Part shown: positions 10,498-23,024 of the stretch, one piece after another
How positions within the stretch are numbered: the first letter of the stretch is position 1
How the letters are laid out: the number at the start of each line of letters is the position of its first letter
Source of the DNA: Neckera pumila
Taxonomy: Eukaryota > Streptophyta > Bryopsida > Hypnales > Neckeraceae
Length of the DNA: 64,000 nt
Reading direction: 5' to 3'
Assembly: GCA_963969595.1 (NCBI GenBank)
Contig: OZ018417.1
Span: forward strand, 11,410,501-11,474,500
Made by a program: the position numbers and the translations under genes
The notes under the pieces: model-generated
What the model was told of the DNA's origin: nothing
Seen by the model: the letters and a program-made list of their open reading frames with translations, nothing else
The model's database searches: none

Positions 10498-11365
10498 CTC
10501 CTAAAGGTCCAAGTGTCCCCTCGAGGGAAACTTGGAACTACGGGCAAGCTTGTTCAAACTTCATATTCAATATGATTTTTTCAAACTTTTTTTGAGCGTG
10601 TAGTTTCTCATAAGCTTCGCATTGATACAAATTTCATCAAAATCCAAATTACTCTCAAGAAGTTATGAACATTTGGAAAAAAAATTCAGTTCATTCTACT
10701 GTTGCCCCTCAAACAATCTGCCTTTGACTCTTGAGGAGCAGCAGAGGTGGCAAGAGAGGAGAGTTAGGCTATTGTTGTGCCTATCGGGAGGTCACATTAG
10801 GCTTTAGGAGCTTCTAAAAGTTAGAGATTTTGAGGTTTTTCATTTTTTTTTCTTCCTACTTCTCAAGTATAAGTGCATCTTTCAATTCACCGTTCAGATT
10901 TTCTATATCTAAATATATATGTGATGGAAAAATTGATTTGAAAATGACCTAGTGAATTGTCAATTTTTGGGACATTGTGGCAAATTTTAATTTTTTTGAA
11001 TGTCTTACCTATCTTGGATTGCCTTGAAAACTGGCATACACATACCTAAAATGTTTCACTATAAGAAATTTTTAAATTGGAGGTCTGTAATGGAAAAAAA
11101 TTTAGCAACGGAGGTCAAAGGCATTTGAAATTTTCGAGCACAATGAAAAAAAAAAAAAAAAAAAAGACTTTGAATGCAAATATCTTGCAATCTGTACAGT
11201 CAAACCTCACAAAATTTTTACCACCCATATTCTTACATAAGTGAACTACAAGATCCTACAGTTACATTCCCAAAAAATCAATTTTTCAAACTTTTTTGAT
11301 GAATGCTCTAGAAATGGCAGTTTTGAGTGGTTTTTGAGTTAGAAAAGGCCTTGGGCCTTGAGGGG
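10498..11365. mobile_element. TTAA-flanked miniature element (copy H, 868 bp)
   Basis: TTAA at 10494-10497 and 11366-11369. Ends CTCCTAAAGGTCC...CCTTGAGGGG. It carries the internal boxes 'acaagatcctacagtta' and 'atggcagttttgag' at the same distance from its right end as other copies. Non-coding. Confidence 0.75.
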
Positions 11366-11369
11366 TTAA

Positions 11370-12730
11370 AATACAATAGTAATTTAGCAATTTTGACCCA
11401 CCAAAATGAAAATTTCCTTTACAAAAAATAGCCAACTTGGTTTTGTTTGTTTTAAAACACATGGACAAATTCCATTGATAAAGGAAAAAGTATACAGAAC
11501 CAAAGGACCACGTCTTCTGCAAAGATTTTTTACATTTTCTAAAACATCTTTTTTAAATAACAACCAATAGTCAACATCTTTTGGCTATAGCCAATTAGCT
11601 AAAAATCGTGCATAAAGAAAACACTGGGGCAATGATATTGAGCCCGTGCAATGATCCAATTGGAGCAGGGAGATTAGTCTAGCTAGGATGTTGGTGGGTC
11701 AAGCGAGGAGTCATCGCAATGGATGAGAGTGCCAGGGGTCATCCTACTCATCATTCGCAGTTGCCGAGTGGTGGACCCTGGTTGGCTGATTTTGGATGAG
11801 AGACAACTGTCCCTTCCTAGCCCTACAGATCACGCCATTGGTCATTCAATGCGGGCCACCCTCTTTAGCAAAGTGAAGAAAGGTGGAGTACATTTCTATG
11901 TACAACCTGTGGTTGCTTGAAAGTGATAGGTTTTGGGGCAAAGGAGATTGAAGAGACTTTTGCATCAACAAAAAGTTGTGGTGAAGATGCTTAGGGAGTA
12001 CCTAACTAGAAGATCAAACCACCTTAATGAATGTCAAAAATGCAAAAACACACACATTTTGTTATGTACTTGTTGTTGAGTTTCACGTTTTATAGTACTA
12101 CAAGGACAAAGTCTCTTGTTGTATAACTATTACTTGGTATTTGTTTTTGCAACAGTCAATTGATTGAAAAGTTTTGAGTACGTTTTGATGTATTGTATAA
12201 TGTTTGTGGCTTTTTGAAAAATTGTTTTATGGTAAGGTGAGAGATTTGTACATGTTTTGATATATACAATGTTTGTTTCTAGTAGGAAAATTTTCTTAAT
12301 GAAGCATAAAAATTTGAATTTGTTTTCATGTACAATGTTTGTGGCTACTCGAAAATCATTCCAAAGAAACTTGAGAAAAAATTTGAACACATTTGAAGTA
12401 CAATGAATTGAATTTTTTTGCAACTCAAAAAGTGAACCACTTGGTCCTTCACAAGAAGTTAGCTACATTCAGCTATGATGTTTGTCAAAATTGACAAAGT
12501 CGATTATTGCAAACTTATTTAATATTCCGTATTCTTTACAACGTGGCTTGGTGAAGCAAATGTATCAAAAATTGTGATTTATGTGATGGAGCTACATGTT
12601 ACATATCAATCTTCAGCCAATTGAGAGACCACCTTATAGGATAAAAGTTATCTATAGGCCTTGCGTAGAGCCAAAAGAATGATGGCTTGGAGAAAATAAT
12701 AAAAGACTAAATTTGTCCCTACCTTAGTAT
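11370..12730. other. AT-rich spacer, no gene recognised
   Basis: About 70 bp at 11446-11520 ('acacatggacaaattccattgataaagga') recur at 22890-22935, in both places just beyond the right end of a TTAA element. A 65-codon ORF at 11723-11920 shows no recognisable domain. Confidence 0.5.
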
Positions 12731-12937
12731 CACTTTACACCTAGAAGCTAGGTCAATTCACCTTGAACAATTGCACAAAATTGTAATCTCTTCTAGAATT
12801 AAGGGTTAAACTATCCATTAGAATAAGATTATAACAAAGGTCAATTCTCCTATATGTAAAGGCCTTGATGCCAAGAAGCCAGGTCTATTCAATAAAACCT
12901 ATAAATTTTCAGCCCCCCTCTCTATCTTTGAGGTCTA

Positions 12938-13255
12938 TTTTACACCTAGAGGCCATACCAATTCCCCTTAAAGCTAATTGCCTAAAATCCAACGGATCTA
13001 ATTGTAAAAAATAATATTTTATAAAAAAAGTTTTTAAAAATTGAAATTGACATTAGCCTCCCATTTTTGGTGCACCCAATTGATTGAGCTTGAGCCATGT
13101 CAAAGCATATCTTTTTTGAATAAAAAATCCATTCCACCAAATTGGCCCAACCTCCAGGTGTAAAGGAATTGGGACCAATTTCAACCTTTTGTCCAATCAT
13201 AAGTGGTGATTTTGGGCATTGACACAACAAATTGGCCTAGCCTCTAGGTGTAAAG
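12938..13255. mobile_element. Inverted-repeat element, TIR TTTACACCTAGAGGC
   Basis: TTTACACCTAGAGGCCATACC at the left faces the complement of CTTTACACCTAGAGGCTAGG at the right (318 bp). Additional single ends lie at 12733-12757 and 13138-13172, so several insertions overlap here. No ORF and no clear target duplication. Confidence 0.6.
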
Positions 13256-13259
13256 CGGC

Positions 13260-13445
13260 CCTTAGACTATTGCACTTTTCACGGGAATTAACAGCTTCTG
13301 TGAAAGTTTGAGACTTTTCAAGCACAATTTTATACTTGTTCAAAATTCACTTGACCCAAAAATCTCAATGCGTTTTTAAAATAATCTCAACAATGTTGAA
13401 CACTTTACAATCACACAGCTTTTGGATCCAACGTTTAGGGGTTAA
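13260..13445. mobile_element. Right-end remnant of a TTAA element
   Basis: ACGTTTAGGGG ends at 13441 and is followed by TTAA (13442-13445), as in the complete elements. No matching left end was found, and the body is not clearly related. A truncated relic, or chance. Confidence 0.3.
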
Positions 13446-13785
13446 AATGAAAGAGTCCTACAAACCATTCAAGTCGTCATCTACAGTACATCCTCCAAAA
13501 TGATATGAAATTTTGGGCAATGCATTAGAGTTATCCATAATTATATCCATGGTTATCCAATCAATTAAATTTAAGTTGTGTATCATGTGCTTTGTATCAT
13601 ATATCAACAAACACTTTGAAAACTCTTGAAAACAACTTGTCATGTATCAGTTGAGTGCAAAAGCAAGCACAGAGATTTTTCAGTTCCTCCAAAACCTCAA
13701 GATATTTTACAGAAGTGAATCGACGTAAGGTGTACAACTCACTGGTTTTGCCGTAATGCAATCCTAAACCCCTGGAGAAATGGGT

Positions 13786-16700
13786 TTACTGAACTTTCTT
13801 AGGATTTGTTGTTGTATGTCCTGCTCTTGGGGGCTTCACAAAGAGGCCAAATGATATGACAGCAATAGGTACAACAGTACCCACATAATATACACTGCTG
13901 AACGCTTGCAGCGTCTCCCGATGACTCAAAAGCTGTTCAGACGATTACAAGAAAACATGTTAGAACAGACCCTGAGTTTCGAGATACACAGAAAGAAGAA
14001 ACTTAAACATTCAGAGCATAGATTTCTGGAGGTTTTAGTTGTAGATTTTAAGGTAAAAGAGACAGAGTGTGCACAAGCAAACATTGCAACAAAACTTAGT
14101 CTAAAACTGTCAATATTGGGGATGTAATTAATTTCAGATATATTTTGGAATCTGAAGTTTCAAATTTCTGTTTAAAACTATTGCTGATGGCAATGGTAAA
14201 TCTACCTGAATATATGCAATTCAGATTCCAAAATATAAATTTTTTGTTCACGTATCAACTCCAAATGATTGTTCTCTAAATGAATGTTTTATAAGATATC
14301 TTCAGAAACACGAGTCAGGGCAGATAGGGTTTCACATACCAAGAAACCGATGGCAGCATAATTGTTGACAAATGCAACAAATAGACCGTTAACGAGATGC
14401 CCAAGTGCACGGGCCCATTTGGCCTTCACAGGAAGTGCTGATTGCCACTTGTATAAAACTGAAGCAGCAACATGATCACAAATTAGCAAACAGACTGGAT
14501 CTTTATTGATTTAGACCTTCTGGGAACAAAGATACTCCCTCTGTTTCTGAATAATACCTGTGTTTCCTTCGTAAAACACAAAGGAAACACAGGTATTATT
14601 CAAAAACAGAGGTAGTAGGAAAAAACACATCACTAATTAGCAGGAGCAAGGCACTGAAGTCATACTATACTCTATGACTCAAGTACCATATGCAACTGAA
14701 TGAAGCTCTTACCTTTTGAGCCCGAGATCATGAGTGCACTATGGATGAAGTAGAGAAGGTAGCCAGTGTGTAATCCCTGACCACACAGCAAAATTTAGCA
14801 CACAAATAATTAGTCTCTTTGAAATACCTGCAAGATCGCACTTTGTGTATCCATAATGGCCGCAACCAGTCTGTTCTATTGCTATCAACATTATGCTTCT
14901 ATTTTCACTCTCATGTATACAGGAAAATAGTGACCCTCATGGGATGTCGTTGACCTAAAATCAGAAATACAGTGGATATTTTACGAATCGAGCACCAGAA
15001 CACACCGGCAAGTTTGAACCACAGAAGACATGGAGGAAGAAACCTAACATATTATAGGGTTCCTTCCTGCAAATCAATGCTTTAAAGACCCCAGTAAATC
15101 AAGACCCCCAATCCCGGTTTCAAGGTGCTCCTTGAAGCTCCTAACAAATCACAAACCCTAAGGAGGGTTTGAGATAACACCACGAGGTTGTGCAGCTTAA
15201 GGTCTAATAATTATTCTACATAAAAGGGTCCCTATTAAAGGGTTGACCTCATTGGGTCCTCAATATTTCATCGTTGCCTCCCCATACCCTACATAACGCT
15301 ATGTCTGCACGGCAGATTCTCTATACCAACCCTACACCCTAAATCATCATAAATTGGATGTATACTGAAAAGGCACAAATTCAGCAACAGAAAGGAGCAA
15401 GACCAAGGTCAGGTAACCTACATGCCAAACAGCACTCACGACTTGGGTGGTCAGAAGCTGCGAAAATCCACCTTTCCCTCCTTTGGGCACCAGCCTCTCA
15501 TAAACATCTGTAAGAATAAAGCCACGATTATAGCATGTAAAATCCAAGAGTCGAAACCACCAATCAAAACTCTTAGAATCTTGTTTGGTCACTCCATCGC
15601 CTTTCTCACGGTTCTCTTCCAAATCTCCACATCCTGAATTCATTCAAACCAAATGAAGGAATACCGTTACAAATAATGACACAGGGTTCAAGGTTTTTAA
15701 GGTTTAGGGTTTTAGGGGTTTAGGGTTTAGGTTGAGAAGAACCTACAATGACGAAGCCATGTGCTGACCGAAATGTTCCAATACATGGGAAGTTCCACTG
15801 CGCTTCTAGCAAATTCCACCTTCATAATATCCACATTTTTAGCCCGTGTCCACTTTGGTTTCATCTCCTTTCCATCATCCGAAGTTTTCCATCCACAGAA
15901 TCCAAACCCGGATATAATCACAGCAATCTCTGTAATGGACCAGACGAAGTAGTACTTCCACCGAGCAGTGAAGGCACTCAAAAACATGTATTCGAGTCGA
16001 TGCCATAATCCCCACTTCTGATACTCCACTGATGCAAACTTGGAAAGTGGAATACGAGGAACCAAGAACAGGTGTAACCCAAGGCATAAGAGGGCTTGCA
16101 AGAAAGCTCGAAAGGCTGCACCAAAAGGAGATGGGAGTGGCCTTGCGGAATCAGGACTCCAGTACTGCACCAGGAAGTTTCACACTTGATTACACTTGAT
16201 TTAGGGTTTAGGGTATTAGGGTTCAGGGGTAAATCAAGGGGTATATACATCAGACTTTAAACTTCCTCAGCAGCCATAAGGACAATCTCAGGAAAATAAA
16301 CATGCACAGTCGAGCCTCCATGACGGTCCCCGCATCATAAGCTAACCCGTCAGTGCCTAAAAATGGCCAGAAGTGGTCACTTCCATATCAATAAGAGTTA
16401 AAATGAATCATGTAGGAAGCTTCAAAGAAGATAACAAATTACATCAATAGAAGAAGAAATCAAGTCCTCATAGAAATATGTTAAAGGACTTCCTATTCTT
16501 AGTTCAATCACTTAAGGGTTAAAACATCTATATACGTTATCATTTTAGAACTCCCACAAAGAATACAAAGGAGATATTTAAGTGTTGCTAACTACACTTT
16601 TGTACTCCAGCTAGTATTATGTGTGTGTGGATAAAAGTTGCAGGGAGTCAAATCCGTCATACATTTCTGCTCTGCAGTAGAAATATCCATTAAGAAAGAA

Positions 16701-18318
16701 ACCTTACGCACTAAGCACAAACTACACTAAAATCATAAGAGAAATAAAATACAAGGAATTCGGTGTGAAATAGACAGTACCCCTTTGTCTTCCGCCCAGT
16801 CTATGTAGTCTGTGATTTCATAAACAGGTCCTGCCAAGTGGGTGCCACAATTGAAACAGTAACCTAAATACTGAACAAGGGATGGGAGCCTCTTGAGCCG
16901 GTTCTTCCGCTGAGAATTCCTCAGATCCTCTTCCTTTTCTATCAGCCCATCCTGATAATTTATAGACGCTGATATAACCTTCAAAATTAAGATCATAATC
17001 GCACCTGCAGAAAACAATCCTGTCAATGCATCAACGGTTCGAGCAAATTTGATCGACAGGTGCAAGCAAAAATAGACACGGCTCGAGTTAAAATTCGCCA
17101 TGAAATGAAACTACTGGACACCAGGACATTAGGTTCAAGCCATTTCTTCCTCTCCGACTAAACATTAGGTTCTAGCCATTCCTTCCTCAGCTCTTAAGAT
17201 GTTTTTCTAACTTTAAAATAGAAAGCGTCCTTTCGTTAGCTTAATAGAACAATTTTAACTCCACCAGATTCATATGGACACCGTTCGAACACATTGATGT
17301 ATTGAAAAACGAAAATGTTTGTTTCGCTCTGTTCTCGATCTCCGCAATACTTCGAAATAGTTTCATCATCAAAGAACACATACAATTACAGAAAGTGGGG
17401 AAAGTAGAGATTAAGGTACATGATTTAACCCACCTGGTGGATTCCGGTCTAGGTCGTAGATGTCAATGTGGCTTCGGTACCCGGGGAAAATAGGTCCACC
17501 ATTCAAGTCCCTGGTCACCATACACAAATTGCTTCCATGAGAATGAAGAAGCACATCATCACTATCCCCTTTGACTGACTATCCACTCCACTCAAAAACA
17601 GTGCCACATAACATCACTAATTCCATGATATCCCAAAGCTAACGAGCACACACTTTGAAGTTTGAACCTCGTAACTCTTGCATACAGCAAGCAATATGGT
17701 ATGGCATACGTTGGTGAATGGGAATCCCCAATGAGCGCTGACATGCCGTTATTAGGTGTAGTTACCTTACGATTATTTGATCAATTTCAGGAGGAAACCA
17801 ACGACTGGATGATCACATTCAAAAAATGAAACGAATCCAGCTGATTGAAACTAATTTCTCCTAAAATTTCATGATCCAAAAGCTGACAAGCACACTGCAC
17901 AAACGGCATACTCTCAGACATCCACTAAACCTCGTATAAACTTAAACCCACCATTTCGCATTCATTTGAGAACTCAGAGAAAATCATAGTGAAGAAGCTT
18001 TTAAGTATTGATGCTCTACCAAGTGAGCAGAACTCCGAATGCAGCAACGAAGGTGACGAATCCGCAATGCTGCCTCGTCAACACCATACTGCCATAGCCA
18101 ACCACAATCGGAAGGCAGAAGAAGAGATTGGCTTGCGGGCCGAAAGAAATGAAAGACAACCCTACCCCCGTCACCGCGGCATACACATTCCGACCTACAC
18201 CGGCTGGAATCCTCCTCGCCAACACACTGCAAGGAATCGACCCCACAAAACACAACAAAAATCTTGTCACCGCCACAGTCAAGCCCAGAGCCAAGGCCAC
18301 ACTCTCCAAGTTCGCCAT
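13786..18318 (-). CDS. MBOAT lysophospholipid acyltransferase (LPCAT/LPLAT-like)
   Basis: Membrane-bound O-acyltransferase of the plant LPCAT1/2 family, expected in the ER, moving acyl chains from acyl-CoA to lysophospholipids. Eight exons (minus): 18318-18020, 17510-17434, 17004-16781, 16164-15747, 15507-15422, 14776-14713, 14458-14340, 13932-13786. All junctions are GT-AG and phase-consistent, giving 477 aa (Arabidopsis paralogues are about 460). Seen: hydrophobic N-terminal segments, KVISASINYQDGL, GYCFNCGTHLAGPVYE, FTARWKYYFVWSI, PKWTRAKNVDI, WNISVSTWLRHYVYERLV with the MBOAT Asn (330), SAVWHG with the invariant His (368), and SSVYYVGT near the C-terminus. The start is the ATG at 18318 (MANLESV); an upstream in-frame GTG is unlikely. 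Exon 2 is unusual: it replaces the plant 'YMSGDAWKEGG' loop with HIDIYDLDRNPPG and is the least certain exon. A Stowaway-like element and telomere-like runs lie in introns. Confidence 0.9.
14535..14615. mobile_element. 81-bp Stowaway-like MITE in an LPCAT intron
   Basis: Near-perfect palindrome: CTCCCTCTGTTTCTGAATAA... against CTACCTCTGTTTTTGAATAA..., two differences in the outer 33 bp, with a loop of about ten bases. It is flanked by TA at 14533-14534 and 14616-14617. CTCCCTC ends with TA duplication are the signature of Stowaway (Tc1/mariner-derived) MITEs. It sits in the intron between exons 6 and 7. Confidence 0.85.
15699..15731. repeat. Telomere-like TTTAGGG run in an LPCAT intron
   Basis: GGTTTAGGG / TTTTAGGGG / TTTAGGG units, about four in number, starting 14 nt past the donor of exon 4 (minus strand sense: CCCTAAA). 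Plant telomere repeat or telo-box-like sequence. Confidence 0.7.
16201..16223. repeat. Second telomere-like run in an LPCAT intron
   Basis: TTAGGGTTTAGGGTATTAGGG, about 40-60 nt before the acceptor of exon 4. With the run at 15699 it brackets exon 4. Confidence 0.6.
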
Positions 18319-18976
18319 AACCAAACTCCCAAAACCACCGCCAAAACCCACCCAAATTAAACACTCTCCAAAATACGCCCAAAGACTTCAATTTGATCAA
18401 ACCCAAGCTTCCAGGTTTCCAATGGTAGCCCTACTCTTGAGTTCCAAATTCGCCATAACCCACAAAACCCAAACCCTCCCAAACTCTGCAAAGACACTCT
18501 CAAATTAAAGTCCGGGCTTCCAATTGATCAAAACCCAGCTCATAGACTTCCAATGATAACCCTACCCCTGAACTCTGCCACACCTTACCTGAGAGATGGT
18601 GACAGGACCTGCGCTTGGGGTCATCATGGAGTTTGCGTGTTCCGGAATTTCTGACGACGGTGGTGGAAACCACGTTGCGAATGGTCAGTTTCTGTTTGTT
18701 TTGTTTTCTTTTGGATTTGGATTTGGGGACGGATTGGTGGGCAGATGTCAGATTGCGAAGCTTGGTGTAAGTTACAAGCAGTTGCTTTGCTCTGCATTGA
18801 TCAGGATTGCCAGAATTTGGATTGAATGCATGGGATTCTGCAGGTAAATTGAAGATGTGCAGGGAGTTGCGACATCGGAGGACGTCGTCGGAGGTTCTGG
18901 TAACGTATCAGAGAGGAGATGGGGCTGCACTCCCTCCACGCGCCTGGTAGGACCGCAGAAGGTTCATAAAGCGCTT
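18319..18976. other. Upstream region of the LPCAT gene
   Basis: Contains partial duplications of the start region: 'ttcgccataaccaaactccc' at 18311 and 'ttcgccataacccacaaaac' near 18449, each followed by 'caaa(a)tta'. Probably 5' UTR and promoter. Short ORFs on the plus strand are shadows. Confidence 0.4.
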
Positions 18977-19074
18977 TTAAAAGCGTCCACCTCTTGAAAT
19001 GTAAACTACTTGTACACTTTGTTTTCTTTGTTGCACCAGAAATGTATAAATAGTCAGGAGGTGGACGCTTTTAG
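18977..19074. mobile_element. Roughly 98-bp inverted-repeat element
   Basis: TTAAAAGCGTCCACCTCTTG at the left faces CAGGAGGTGGACGCTTTTAG at the right (18/20 pairing). The tip CTAAAAGCG resembles part of the terminal repeat of the element at 48771. It ends 20 bp before the TTAA of copy C. Confidence 0.6.
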
Positions 19075-19097
19075 TGACCATTGTGTTTCAACTTTAA

Positions 19098-20022
19098 CCC
19101 CTAAAGTCCCATTGTTCCCTCGGGGGACAAATCAGATTTCGGGCAGGTACCTACGGGCTGAATTTTTGTCGTGATTTTTTGAAACTTTTTGTGAAGATAG
19201 AAAAACTGCTAAGCTTTGTGGGAATATAATTTTTTTTCCAATTGGTGCCTGGGAGCAAAAGTTATACCACAAAAACCCTCAAACCGAACTCGGTGGGCAG
19301 CAAAAAAAATTTTGCAAAAAATCAATTTTTTTTTATTTTTAATTTTTCTCTACAAGAATATATTTTTGTCTAAATCTGAAGCTTTGACTCATTCCATTTG
19401 GATTTGTTATGAGAAAGTTATGGACAATCTTAGTTTTTGGGCACTTAGAGCATCTTCCTAAAAAAAATAACTTGTAGGATTCATTTCTGAATGCAATTTT
19501 CACAATTTTTCACAATTTTTTTTTTTGAGAATGTTGTGTTTGCTTGCTAAAACAATCTCACCGTTGGAATTATTGTATTTCAATCCCATCTAAGAGCTAT
19601 TAACAATTTAGTTTTTCTTTCAATCCTGGACCTACGTCTACTTAACAATTTCTTAAAGAATGAAGATCAAGTGTTTTTTCTTTGAAATTTTTTTCCTAGA
19701 CTCTCAACTCACATCTTCAACATAAAAAATTTTAAATTCAAAGTCTATAGTGCAAAATTTTCCACAAATGGCGGTCAAAGTCATCTGAAATTACAAGCCA
19801 CAGTTCAAAAAAGCTTCTTTTTCCAACTTCAAATGCTAATATCTTCCAATCCGTATGGTCAAACTTCATGAAATTTTTACCACATAATCTTTAACAAGTG
19901 AAGTACAAGATCCTACGGTTAGATTCTAAAAAAATGATTTTTTTTGTATTCTTGGATGAACGCAGCAAAAATGACAGTTTTGAGCAATTTTTGACAGAAA
20001 AATGGCCTTAGGACTTTAGGGG
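19098..20022. mobile_element. TTAA-flanked miniature element (copy C, 925 bp)
   Basis: TTAA at 19094-19097 and 20023-20026. Ends CCCCTAAAGTCCCATTG...AGGACTTTAGGGG. Interior boxes near the left ('ggcaggtacctacgggctgaa', 'agctttgtgggaatataat') and right ('tacaagatcctacggtta', 'atgacagttttgag') are shared with D and, reversed, with G and J. No transposase ORF. Confidence 0.85.
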
Positions 20023-20029
20023 TTAAAAA

Positions 20030-21885
20030 CTCATAACCAAGTCCATGGAGCTCTGAACAAAATATGAATTGACTTGTTTTTCAAGGAAATTTTACTGAAA
20101 AAATATTTCAAGAAGTCTAACCTCCCCAAAATTAAATAATTTTCAACTCTTAAATGGGTGCTTTATGGACCTCCTACCTTAGTCTTTTTCACTTTCTTCC
20201 CATCCCTTAGGCCATCCTTTGTGCAACTGGAAACCACTATACTAATGCCATAATGAAGGGACAATTCCAAAAAAACACTCCTTCAATGCAACCGGAATTG
20301 TTCCTTCTTTATTCCCGCCCCAACCATTTTTCTTCCCAAGCTTGACAAGTTGGCGATATATAGAGAGCCTACAAATTGGCTCACAATAGAAAAGTCATAA
20401 TTATCCTACCTTCCCAAGCATTGTTGTAGGTGCCTATAAATTGAAACTCCCCTTTTTGTATGAAAGGTCTTTTTTAATGTAGAATCTTTTCTTCTCATTC
20501 TTCTTATATTATAAAAATGTTCATTTGAGGTTAGAATTGCCAACTTTACATTGCATCAATTTTTTTTTAAAAGTCACACGCAATAGAATGGATTTAGGTC
20601 TGCATTCTTCTACTTGAAAATTTTGATATTGACCTAGTTCCATTCATTTATTGAGCATTCCCTTACATTAAATGCAAACAATGTCACAATTCCATCTTTC
20701 ATGTTTTGATTCATATAATTCTTCTAGCTAAATCTTAACAACATTCCAACATTTTTTCAAATGAAACATTTTTGATATTGTTGCATTGCAATAAGTTCAA
20801 TTTTATATATTTTATTAAAAATGCAAGTGAAAATTTAAAGGTGATCATAATTTAGAGCTATCTAAGGAGGGTATCACTACACTAGGGATGGTATCAAGAT
20901 TTTTGGGTGAAAAATTACCTAGGCATACATTAGGATAGTTGTTCTTTGTTTGGTTTGATCCTGGACTTTTTCCAAAGGCTTATTGTTTGTCCTTTCTCTG
21001 TAATTGAAATAAAATGATATTTGTACCAAAAAATATAATAAAATTAAAAAAGTATGTTTAAATTTTTAGATTTAAGTTTTTCCTCAAAAGTTTAAACGAA
21101 GAGACCTAATAAGAAAGAACAGCCCACTGTGGACAAATTAGGAGTTTGTACTTGTGCCATAGCTGAATTTTTTTCATTTTTTTCCTATATAAAGACAAAT
21201 GTGAGAGATGGGAAGAACAATTGAAATTATATTTTTTTGACAAAGTATTGAATTCCTTATAAATTTGTAAAGTGTATTGCCCATCATGGCCCCAAAGAGT
21301 CTTTAGACTACCCCCAAATCAATAAAAAGTGTATCCATAATATAATGGTCACCAAAAGCAATCACAATAATTTCTAACATGGCTTCAATATGAAGGCCTA
21401 AAAAACACACTTCCTGCAATGAATTTACACTAAAAAGATGTAAGTTCCTATTGTAGTCACTAATCACTCAATTGCCATCACTTAAGACATTGATTGTGGC
21501 CACTAGCTCAATCTAATGTATTCCAAATCCTATTTATTGAAAAAAGATTGTGAGGTGGTCCTGAAATTGACCTCTATAGTCTTTGAATGGATCAAAGAAA
21601 AAAATATCATTATCCTTGCTTTTCCTATCTTTTTTTAGAATTGCAAGTGAAGAGTTTATGGAAGACCTAGGGCCATCAATAAGGACCTATGACCCAACTT
21701 GTTTGAAAATTTATTAGTAATTCAAAAATGCTTGAAAAAATACAAATCTACTTGGATTAGGTTCCTCATCAATTTTTTTTTGGTTTGAAAAAGGAGCTAA
21801 AAATATTTCCTTCCAAGGTTATACATGAAAAAGACAGCCCAACCCTTAGATGAACAATTTATGAGCCTTCTACCTTATTATTCGT
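20030..21885. other. AT-rich intergenic stretch
   Basis: No gene, RNA or well-bounded repeat was recognised between copies C and D. Confidence 0.5.
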
Positions 21886-21891
21886 AGTTAA

Positions 21892-22812
21892 CCCCGAAAG
21901 GACCATTGTCCCTTCGGGGGACAAATGCGTTTTTGGGCAGGTACCTATGGGCTGAAATTTTCTCTTCATTTTTTGAAACTTTTTTTGGATGTAGAAAAGC
22001 TGATTAGCTTTGTGGGAATATAATTTCTTTCACATTCAGTTCCCGGGAACAAAAGTTATGACCAAATAAGCTCAAAATAGAGGACGGCGGGCAGCCAAAA
22101 AAAATAGACAAAAATTTGAATTTTATTTTTTAATATTTTTTCTCATAGCTTATATTTTTGTCTATCGGAAAAGCTTTGATTCGTTTCATTTGGATTTGTT
22201 ATGAAAAAGTTATGGACATTCTTGCTTTTCGGGCAATTAAAGCATTTTCTTGAAAAAAATAACTTCTAGGATGCATTTCTGAATGAAATTTTTCAAATTT
22301 TTCAATTTTTTTTTTGAATGGTGTATATTACTTGCTAGAATGATCTCACCATTGGGATTAGTGCATTTTAATTTCATCTAAAGTATATGATTATTTTAGA
22401 TTTTCCTTCTATCTTCTATCTACTTCCACTTAATAATTTTTTAAAGAATGATAATTAAGTTTTTTTGGATTTTTCTTTTTCCCTAGACTCTTAGTTCAAT
22501 TCTACTCTACAAAGATTTAGAGCTCAAAACTCTTTGTAGTGCAAGAATTTTAAGTTTATAATGTTCAAAGTCAAAAAATCTAGTCCCGCAATGTGCTGAA
22601 AATCTTGTTTTTTTTACTTTAAACGCAGATATCTTGCAATCTGTGCGGTCAAAAATTCCGAAATTTTTTCCACACACTCTCATACTAGTTAGGTGTAAGA
22701 TCCTACGGTTAGATGTGAAAAAAAAACATTTTTCAAATTTTTTTACTTTTTGCTAAAAAAATGGCAGTTTTGAGTGTTTTTTGGCTGAAAAAGGGCCTCA
22801 ATCCTTTAGGGG
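21892..22812. mobile_element. TTAA-flanked miniature element (copy D, 921 bp)
   Basis: TTAA at 21888-21891 and 22813-22816 (perfect duplication). Ends CCCCGAAAGGACCATTG...ATCCTTTAGGGG. Same orientation and layout as copy C. Non-coding. Confidence 0.87.
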
Positions 22813-23024
22813 TTAAACCTTCCATGACACCCGTTCACAAACACAAGATGAATTTCAGGATCAACTCTATTGTGTTTTTTTGTTTTTTTTTGAAACACAT
22901 GGACAATTTCCATTGATAAAGGAAACAATACACCAAACCAAGAGGAGAACCTCCGGCGGATAACTCTTAAACTATTGTTTTGGACGCAAAATTAATGTAC
23001 TCTTAAAATTCAAAAAGAGATTAA

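Noticed and set aside
11723..11920. 65-codon ORF
   Set aside because: No recognisable domain and no flanking exon structure; may be a fragment of a forgotten coding repeat, but this cannot be supported.
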